From: Anthoceros angustus
Taxonomy: Eukaryota; Streptophyta; Anthocerotopsida; Anthocerotales; Anthocerotaceae
Reading direction: 5' to 3'
Assembly: GCA_010909165.1 (NCBI GenBank)
Contig: MU008178.1
Span: 1,023,869 to 1,087,868, forward strand
Length of the DNA stretch: 64,000 nt
A program made the translations under genes and the position numbers. How positions within the stretch are numbered: the stretch's first letter is position 1; every line of letters starts with the position of its first letter. This document shows, in pieces, positions 56,556-64,000 of this stretch. The notes under the pieces were generated by a model, which ran no database searches, had not been told where the DNA came from, and worked only from the letters and a program-made list of their open reading frames with translations.

Positions 56556-57228
56556 TGACCGCCATGCCGTGTGATACTAATCTCTGCACTTGGGTTTAGT
56601 GTTTGATTAGCATTAATTAATCTAATTACTTATCTTTAAGTAAGTAATTAGTGTTAATTAATCTAAAGTGCTTATGTTAATTAAGCTGATTAGTGTTAAT
56701 TAATCTAATGTGCTTATGTTAATTAAGCATTGATTAGTGTTAATTAAACATGGTTAGCAATAGCTAAGTGGATAAGCTCAAGTAATATGCTTTGGCATAT
56801 TCCTTGCATATTATAGTGTATTCTTAGGATACAATAGCTAAGTGGATAAGCTCAAGTAATATGCTTTGGCATATTCCTTGCATATTATAGTGTATTCTTA
56901 GGATATTTCTGGCATATGCTGATGCCAATAGGATATCTTAGAATATGCCGATGCTAGGGTCTAGTATATATAGACCCTTCCATTGAGGACAAGCTGATCA
57001 TAGCTTGTCCTCTAGATATGCAATGCAAGGGTGTTGTGAGGAGGCCAAAGCTATGACCCGAGAGCGATGTGTGAGGAATTTGCGTGTTGTTCTCGTGGAG
57101 AGTGTGCCATGATGTGCGAGCTACTCCTCCCCGTTGTTATTGGTTTGCACCTATATATCTGCGTATTGATTTGTTTGCTTGGTTGTTGGTGGGAAGTGCT
57201 TATATGAATTCAAGTGCTTACCTCGACA
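56556..57228 (+). mobile_element. TGTC-family LTR, array unit 1
   Basis: Starts near CATGCCGTGTGATACTAATC and ends CTCGACA. It contains TTAATTAA-rich U3, an internal duplication of about 75 bp near 56757-56905, TATA box CTAGTATATATAGACCC near 56960, and a hairpin GGACAAGCTGATCATAGCTT at about 56986. It abuts the next LTR without internal sequence. Confidence 0.7.
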
Positions 57229-57887
57229 TTATGCCGTGTGATACTAATCTCCGCACTTGGGTTTAGTGTTTGATTAGCATTAATTAATCTAATTACTTAT
57301 CTTTAAGTAAGTAATTAGTGTTAATTAATCTAATATGTTAATTAAGCATTGATTAGTGTTAATTAATCTAATGCTTATGTTAATTAAGCATTGATTAGTG
57401 TTAATTAAACATGGTTAGCAATAGCTAAGTGGATAAGCTCAAGTAATATGCTTTGGCATATTCCTTGCATATTATAGTGTATTCTTAGGATACAATAGCT
57501 AAGTGGATAAGCTCAAGTAATATGCTTTGGCATATTCCTTGCATATTATAGTGTATTCTTAGGATATTTCGCATATGCCGATGCCAATAGGATATCTTAG
57601 GAATATGCCGATGCCGAGTCTAGTATATATAGACCCTTCCATTGAGGACAAGCTCGGATCATAGCTTGTCCTCTAGATATCTGCAAAGGTGTTGTAGGAG
57701 GCCAAAGCTATGACTCGAGAGGCGATGTGTGAGGAATTTGCGTGTTGTTCTCGTATGGAGTGTGTGTTGTGCCATGATGTCATAGCTACTCCCTCACGTT
57801 ATTGGTTTTACCTATATATCTGCGTATTAGATTTGTTTGTAGTTTGGTGAGTGCTTATATGAATTCAAGTTCTTACCTCGTGCGACA
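57229..57887 (+). mobile_element. TGTC-family LTR, array unit 2
   Basis: Direct copy of the preceding LTR with the same internal 75-bp duplication, ending CTCGTGCGACA at 57887. An RT relic follows at once, with no primer-binding site between. Confidence 0.72.
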
Positions 57888-58165
57888 GGATCTTGTTAGC
57901 ACATCGAGTTTCAGTGAGGAGTTTGCAAGTAGATAAGGAGAAGGTGTCACTGATAGCTGAGATGGACGCACCACAGACAGTGAAGCAGGTACGTGCTTTC
58001 ATAGGTTTAGTAGGATATTAGAGGAGGTTCATCAAAGACTTCGCCAAAAAGTCAACTTTATTGACATAGCTGACGAAGAAGGACACACCTTTCGAATGGA
58101 CAAAAGCTAGGTAAGAGGCTTTTCAGCAGTTGAAGGATAGCTTGGTGAGAAAAATAGTATCTTTG
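57888..58165 (+). pseudogene. Ty3 reverse transcriptase/RNase H relic
   Basis: One frame with three stops reads AEMDAPQTVKQVRAFIGLVG, RRFIKDFAKKSTLLT, LTKKDTPFEWTKA and EAFQQLKDSL. This is the conserved RT-to-RNase H connection of Ty3 elements (FLGLVGYYRRFIxxFA...FxWT...AF). The internal stops show it is dead. Confidence 0.78.
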
Positions 58166-59305
58166 TGGAATTAGGAGAACTAGACCCATACACTTACCAA
58201 CGGATACAAAAGAAGATACGTCGGATGATTGGCGCACTTATGCTCCAAAGAGCTGGAGTGCATCGGACGTCCGGCGCACTTATACACCAAAGAGGTTCAG
58301 TGCACCGGGTTTGTAGAGGATTGCGTCAAATACTTGTGCAAGCAAACACTTTTGTTGCTTTGATTGCACATACACACCATCGCTGCGCTCCAGAGCTCCG
58401 TCAATGCTCTTTTCAAACCCTGTAATTCAGAGCAATCCTGCGTAGGCACACCACAGCGTTACCTTGCAAGTACCAGCGGGCGGGGAATGGGCAAGGTAAA
58501 GGATGGTGAGGCCTCCTCAATCCTTCTTGATCAAACTCTTCGGAGCTTACATTTCTCCTTGTCAGTTAATCGCTTTCAACCTTAGTCTACCCACGGGTGG
58601 CTAATGATGCAAGTCAGATCTTAAATTCAAAATCTCTTGGCGAAGCTGGGCTATAGTTTGTCTCTGAACACCTAGCTGCATCAGACCTGTAGTGAGTGTG
58701 ATAGTGGGTATAGACAGGTCCTTCTCCAAAGCCTCATTGAAATACTCAGCCATTTGGTCAAAATCCCAAGCTAAGGCGATTAGCCCTCTTTCTTTAGATA
58801 CTCGCTAGCTCTCACTAGGGCTCGCAGTGGCTAGGTAGATGCTCTTTTATACTTGTATTCGATTGCATCCAATAGGCTTTCATTACTCAATGATAGATCA
58901 TCTATTCTCTCTATTTTCTTGCTTTTTTGCAAAACATTGTGAAACATTGTCGTCTTCAAAAGGTTGGCCATCAGAAACCACCATTATACATGTCAAATTT
59001 TGGAAAATGTAGCTCATCTAAAAACCAAGGCCATGCATCTATACGTGCATCAAACTCGGATGAGCCGGAAATTTGGCACACCAATCGAAAAGATCCAGCT
59101 GCAAGTCAGCGGTAGGGGCACATAGAGTAAGGCCGAAAAGGTTTTACATGTTATATATAAAGCGAATATGGGAACATAACGTCAACTAATAAATGATTTT
59201 CAAAAATAATATTCATGATTTTATGCCTAGATACCAGGATGATTTAGAAATTTTTCTTACCATTAAAAATCAACACCCCATCCCGGTACTGATCCGCCCC
59301 TTGTT
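58166..59305. other. Unassigned repeat-flanking sequence
   Basis: A short imperfect duplication around GGCGCACTTATGCTCCAAAG / GGCGCACTTATACACCAAAG (58229 and 58273). No gene is recognised. Confidence 0.45.
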
Positions 59306-59785
59306 TGCTTAACAGTGGAGTTCTTACAAAGTTTTCAAAGCACCAAAAACAAGCAAACCATTCTAGTACTGATTCGACCCAAGAGTATTGAACCTTGGAG
59401 TTCTCAAAGCACCAAAAGCAAGCACCCCATCCTAGTATTGTTGATCCGACCCAAAAGTGCTATACCCAGGAGATCTCAAAGCACCAAAAGCAAGCACCTT
59501 GGTTGCTTAACAGTGGAGTTCTTACAAAGTTTTCAAAGCACTAAAAACAAGCAAACCATCCTAGTACTGATTCGACCGTATTGAACCCTGGAGTTTTCAA
59601 AGCACCAAAAGCAAGCACCCCATCCTAGTACTGATCCCACACAAGAGTGCTAAACCCTGGAGTTCTCAAAGCACCAAAAGCAAGCACCCCATCCTAGTAC
59701 TGATCCCACACAAGAGTGCTAAACCTTGGAGTTCTCAAAGCACCAAAAGCAAGCACCCCATCCTAATACTCATCCGACCCAAGAG
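59306..59785. repeat. 69-bp minisatellite
   Basis: About seven units with core GGAGTTCTCAAAGCACCAAA followed by AGCAAGCACCCCATCCTAGT; the best-kept period is 69 bp (59659 to 59728). Units near the left end are more diverged and include a longer variant. Confidence 0.85.
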
Positions 59786-60030
59786 TACTAAACCATGGAG
59801 TTCTTATACTACTTGGTCTGTAGTAAACCATGGAGTTCTTATGCTACTTGGTCTGTACTAAACCATGGAGTTATTATGCTACTTGGTCTGTACTAAACCA
59901 TGGAGTTCTTATGCAACTTGGTCTGTACTAAACCATGGAGTTCTTATGCAACTTGGTCTGTACTAAACCATGGAGTTCTTATGCTACTTGGTCTGTACTA
60001 AACCATGGAGTTCTTATGCTACTTGGTCTA
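59786..60030. repeat. 35-bp minisatellite
   Basis: Seven units of TACTAAACCATGGAGTTCTT plus ATGCTACTTGGTCTG with one or two changes each. It starts where the 69-bp array ends and shares its GAGTNCTAAACCNTGGAGTT core. Confidence 0.92.
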
Positions 60031-60598
60031 TCTATACCTTTACCAAGCGGATATACTTAAGGTAGATAGAAATAATAGATATATATATGCGCCGGACGTC
60101 CAGCGCATTCACTCCACCACTTCCATCGCGCTGGACGCCCGCAAGATTGGGGTCTCCAGAAAAAGGCATAAGCCTCACCTCGATGAACCTGAACCTTAAG
60201 AAGTCCTTGCCCATGGCCGCGTGCGTCTGAATAGCGAGGGGGTTGAAAGGATGTCTGAATAACGAGGGGGTTGAAAGGATGGCCTTCCTGCATGGGCAGT
60301 TCAAGCCAACAAGGCGACCTATAAGTGAGTCACGTTCTGCAAATGTTATCCTTGCGGTTCTTCTGATTTATTTTCAGAATATACCAAACTTAAAAAAATG
60401 ATATCCTTGCATCCGTGTTGGCTCAGCAAGGGAAAACTACTTAGAACCTCTAATATGAAGTCCTGTCTTGATTTGTCTGTATAACAAGTTATGTAGACAA
60501 ATCAGTCTCGCGGTTTTGACTGCTATCTCCGTCTGTGCTACAAATGAGCTATGAGCTTGAGTGCCAGTCCTTTGGAACAAAGGAGACGAGCCCTGACT
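60031..60598. other. Unassigned, SEM1 3' flank
   Basis: A 26-bp direct repeat (GAATARCGAGGGGGTTGAAAGG) occurs near 60228 and 60258. The last part should be the SEM1 3' UTR. No gene is recognised. Confidence 0.5.
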
Positions 60599-61078
60599 TC
60601 AGGACTCTGCAATTCGGTCAAGCTCCGCTCTGAGCTGGTGAGAAAAATCCTCACTCACATCATCATCATCCCAATCGTCCTCCCATACCTGAGTTGCCTC
60701 TGTCTCTCCTACCTCATCATCCCAATCTGCGAAAGCGTGACAACATAAAATCTTGTTCTCAGCTACAATTGTACTCCACCCGAGCCAGGGCTTACAGAAT
60801 TGCAAAATCCAAAGAGGTGGTTCAGCCTTAGCCTAAAAACCCCCCCTCCGCCTCCCCCTCTCCCCGAGGCAAAACACGCAGAAGACTCAGCATGTCAAAG
60901 CCAAACAGAGAGCATGGAGACGCAGGAGCCTACAAGCTCCGCGAGCAAGAACCTCACCTTCCGTCTCGAACTCCTCAAACTCGTCATCGTCTTCAAGAAC
61001 CTCCAGCTTGATATCCTCGGAAGCCAGCGCAGGCTCATTGCCCACAACCGCTTGAGCATCAGCCGGAGTAGCCGCCAT
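60599..61078 (-). CDS. SEM1: SEM1/DSS1, 26S proteasome complex subunit
   Basis: Two exons on the minus strand: 60958-61078 and 60599-60726, giving 82 residues, normal for this tiny acidic protein. [10 protein letters not shown], then DWDDE and [20 protein letters not shown] are the two acidic tryptophan patches that define DSS1/SEM1. The protein is part of the proteasome lid, and it also binds BRCA2 and the TREX-2 mRNA export complex. The intron splits a GAT codon after G. The start is the first in-frame ATG; the frame extends upstream only to a TTG. Confidence 0.93.
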
Positions 61079-61196
61079 AAGCTTGATCGACTCCGCCAAT
61101 TGACGATACCGGTTGTACTTCAACTTGATCTCGATGGCAAGCTTTAGGGCATACAGCAACAAGTTTCCCCCCAACAGTCCTTCTAAACGACGCGGC

Positions 61197-61202
61197 TATA
61201 TA
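61197..61202 (-). promoter_or_regulatory. TATA box of SEM1
   Basis: TATATA in CCTGTATATAGCC on the minus strand, about 120 bp upstream of the SEM1 ATG. It fits a transcription start near 61165. Confidence 0.5.
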
Positions 61203-61290
61203 CAGGCTTTAATTCCAGGGTTTCGTAATCATAGATGTTGCTCATGTCGCTCCAGCCTGCCTTTGGCGGTTCACCTTGGCTGTTCACAAC

Positions 61291-61470
61291 CGAGGCTTAG
61301 GTGCACCTTCCTGATCTGGAGTCTTCCGAGGCTTAGATGCAGCTTCCTGATCTGGAGTCTTCCGAGGCTTAGATGCAGCTTCCTGATCTGGAGTCTTCCG
61401 AGGCTTAGATGCAGCTTCCTGATCTGGAGTCTTCCGAGGCTTAGATGCAGCTTCCTGATCTGGAGTCTTC
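61291..61470. repeat. 36-bp minisatellite, five units
   Basis: Five exact-length units start at 61291, 61327, 61363, 61399 and 61435; units 2-5 are nearly identical (CGAGGCTTAGATGCAGCTTC). Read on the minus strand each unit codes KTPDQEAASKPR with no stops, in a 102-codon frame (61284-61589). It sits about 210 bp upstream of the SEM1 start. Confidence 0.95.
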
Positions 61471-62534
61471 AGACTAACAAGGTGAACAAATACATATGTG
61501 TTTGCCAGCAATGAATCGTTTATGGGCACTCTGCAACAAATTAGGGCATGGGGCAAGGACTTCTTCTCCGGGTATACCTTTGCGCACACGCGCCCTCAGA
61601 GAGACTCTGGTGCAAACTGCAGCCTGACTGCTTCTAATAAGCGTAGTAAGGTTGTATTTTGTACAAACAAGCAGATAAGATGCTTGTTCATAAGATTGTC
61701 TCGTAGGCACAAGCAGGACTGTAAATCCGGTCGTAGTCTAAATCTGTATTCTACTGGAATTCTTTATTGAAGGGAGAAGATGTGGGATAGCCCATCCAGT
61801 AGAGGACATCAAAGGGATCCCAAGGGCCGCTAAAGAGAGGAGCAACTGAGCTCCATCCCTGAAGTCACCTACTCCGCCACCAATGTCGTATGAGAGGCAC
61901 GAACTGCTCATGTACAACCGAGGTAGAAGAAATGCTGTTGAAGGGTTGCCGTCAATTTAACAATCGGTCGTTCCTTAGGTTGGGCCCGGTCGGCCATGCT
62001 CACAACCCCGAAAACAAACCGGCTACTGTTGTCCATTCGCCTGCATCCACGGACTGATAAGGAACACGTGGAAGTCCGGACAGGCGCAATGAATTTTATA
62101 ATCGATCGTTGCTTAGGCGCTCTGCCACGTGAGGAGCTACCTAGTGTTAGTCTGGCTTGTCTCCGACCCACTCCCCTCTTCGTCACGTTGCGAATTCGCC
62201 AAAACTGTGAAGATGTTTCAACAGTTACAGAACAACATTGAGATTAAGAGAGATATTGTCGGTCACGTCTGCACAGTGGAAGTGCACTGTCGTCAGCCCA
62301 TTCCGAGCTTCGCCTTACAGCTCATGGAGCTACAATTGTAATAAACAAAATGGCACATATTCTACCTGAGAATCCTCACCTGTTCGAGATGGGGAGCGAG
62401 ACCGCAGGTCACGCTAAGAAGCTTTTACGACAAAACACGCAGAGCCGGGAGATCAGCAGTTCAGAGGGCTCGGGCCTTCGAGCTCTCTGCCCCGAAGCAT
62501 CTGCTGGCAGCTATCTCTAGAGAACTTGCCACCG
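61471..62534. other. Intergenic between SelH-like and SEM1 genes
   Basis: About 1.06 kb between the minisatellite and the SelH-like stop. It should hold the 3' UTR of the SelH-like gene and distal SEM1 upstream sequence. A short direct repeat (TTTAACAATCGGTCGTTCCT / TTTATAATCGATCGTTGCTT) lies near 61957 and 62095. No gene recognised. Confidence 0.5.
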
Positions 62535-63569
62535 TCACTCCTTCAGCTTGGCGACGATATCTGCTGCAAGTTCATCCATGTTTGTATCCTTCATCTTCCT
62601 GAAGGGTCTAGGCATATCCTGTTGTTAACATCACATCAAAACATAATCGTCAACATTCGCCACAAACACCCACGACACAGTAATTTCAACTGGAATTTCT
62701 CAAGGGTTTACCAGCAGGGATATAAACGTCTGCCCGCCCTCTTCGCGAATCTCAAAACATCCCTTCCTTGGCTGGCGAAATTGACAGCACAGATATCAGT
62801 CCACCTTATCAATCGTACGTACCTAGAAGACCTCAAGCCTCCAGAGTACGTTAGTCACCAGTGGATCTGAATGCACATCTCGCAAAGAAGAAGAACAGGG
62901 TGAACCTTGTCAGGGTTGATGGAAATTTTAATATCCGGATAGGCCTCCTTCAACGCCTCCTCTATTTTCAAAGCTCTGGTTTTGAAGGAGTTGCATTGCT
63001 TGCTACACAAGCACAGTTCACAGGCCCTCATAAGAGCCAAGACCAGCAGACGCATGAAAGAGGAGAAGCACATTCTCGGTAACAAATTGAGAAGAAATAG
63101 CCAAAATGCAGATGGTATAGAAATCAAACCAATGCTCAATGACAATGTGCTTGGGGACTGATGTCGCCTTGATATCTTCTTCCTCAGCCATGGGGCTCTC
63201 CAGAGGAGAGGAGGGTGGTGACGCCTCTCCGTCAGCACTCTCGGGCTCAGACCCAGGGGAAGATGGCGGAGTAGGTGTTTCCTCCTTCTTGGCGGCCTTC
63301 TTCTTGGGAGCAGCCTTTGCCTTCGGGGCAGTCTTCGTTGGTGCCTTAGATTTGGCCGGCTTCGCTGCAGGCTTCTTCTTGGGCGGGGATTTTGGCGGAG
63401 GTTGTGCCTTAACAACCTTCGTTGGAGGCTGAGAAGCAACGACCTTGGCTGCTGCCTTGACCGTCGAAGCCCTGACCGGACCTGTCCTCTTCACCTTTTT
63501 GGACGAGACCTCAGTGTCTTCTGCAGGCGCAGAAATCTTGGCGGGTGCGGCTTTGCGCTTGGGAGCCAT
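62535..63569 (-). CDS. SelH/Rdx-family thioredoxin-like protein, Cys form
   Basis: Four exons on the minus strand: 63130-63569, 62906-63002, 62712-62771 and 62535-62618, giving 226 residues. Residues 1-140 are a basic Lys/Ala/Pro-rich tail (MAPKRKAAPAK, PPKKKPAAKPAKSKAPTKTA) with an acidic, Pro/Ser-rich end; this suits a nuclear or nucleolar protein. The rest is the Rdx fold: HIVIEHCKQCNSFKTRA, EALKEAYPDIKISINPDK, PRKGCFEIREEGG, FISLLDMPRPF. The redox motif is C-K-Q-C, where animal SelH has selenocysteine at the second position. Exons 2 and 3 end in phase 0, exon 1 splits the first Cys codon. The likely role is DNA-associated redox control, by analogy with SelH. Confidence 0.92.
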
Positions 63570-64000
63570 TATCGTGGCTCCCTCTCTCCGGCCACCCGCA
63601 AGAGTAAAGGTGCAGAAACCTAGGTCAGAGCTGCACACGGAACCACACGGCGTTCTGCAAGCAAACAAAGTGATGAACCACGAATTACACCACGTCAAAA
63701 GACGACGCACCAGATGACCGGACAACAGTGCCCGGTGAACCTGTGCCACAAGACACACCAATCGCAGCTGGGACAGTAAACCTAAACAGTCTTCGTTGCC
63801 AAAGACTCCAAAACCAAAAAGCGCGAGGAGCTAGCTAGCCACCAGAACCAAATAGGCAGTAACCTGAGCTTCCACTAGCACGAAGAAGGAGAAACATGGA
63901 AGGTGCAGTACCAAGCTCAGAACAAAACACGGGAAGATCGGAGAACCAGCTGCTACAATGATTCAGACACGAGAACAGCAGCCGGCAGCTAGCACAACCA
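63570..64000. other. Upstream region of SelH-like gene
   Basis: Expected 5' UTR and promoter of the minus-strand gene. No clear TATA box and no further gene to the window edge. Confidence 0.5.

Noticed and set aside
58166-58585. Small open frames after the RT relic
   Set aside because: Short, repeat-derived, with no family signature.

Overview
This is nuclear DNA of a land plant. A pentatricopeptide-repeat (PPR) protein with a C-terminal E-type extension, a plant mTERF, a SPIRRIG-type BEACH protein and a PRX42-like class III peroxidase all point there. Introns are short (about 75-350 bp) and coding GC is rather high. An arginine-rich linker histone of the protamine-precursor type, known from bryophyte sperm, suggests a non-seed plant with swimming sperm, probably a bryophyte. 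I cannot name the species, and the clade is inference.

Gene-rich left part (1-26.5 kb). A PPR protein cut by the window edge (+); an intronless Arg-rich H1 (-); a four-exon mTERF (-); a 15-exon BEACH/WD40 gene of about 3,480 codons (+, 7.4-19.6 kb) divergent from the mTERF; a four-exon peroxidase (+); and a six-exon SDF2-like MIR-domain protein (-) with an unusual N-terminal membrane anchor. I traced exon junctions by hand from GT/AG sites, reading frame and family similarity. Spliced frames close without internal stops.

Transposon-rich and gene islands in the middle (26.5-43.5 kb). There is a solo LTR with a 4-bp target duplication, relics of Ty3-type protease and integrase, two paralogous three-exon 2-oxoglutarate dioxygenases (+), and between them an intronless atypical-kinase-like gene (-). 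The first dioxygenase has lost key catalytic residues. A decayed TFIIIC-subunit-like fragment, a 51-bp minisatellite and an inverted LTR follow.

Repeat desert (43.5-60.3 kb). Retroelement ORFs related to plant transposon-associated proteins, a 1.46-kb tandem duplication, a CACTA-like terminus, two tandem copies of a Ty3 integrase ending in a PHD finger, three LTR copies butted head to tail, an RT/RNase H relic and evolving minisatellites. Repeat copies differ by clusters of 1-15 bp indels. That may be true decay or consensus error, so coding claims here are weak.

Right end (60.5-64 kb). Two compact minus-strand genes: SEM1/DSS1 (a 26S proteasome lid and BRCA2-partner protein) in two exons, and a Cys-type SelH/Rdx-family thioredoxin-like protein in four exons. 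A 36-bp minisatellite lies upstream of SEM1.

The genes do not form a pathway. This is an ordinary eukaryotic neighbourhood of housekeeping, organelle-expression and cell-wall genes broken up by retroelements.
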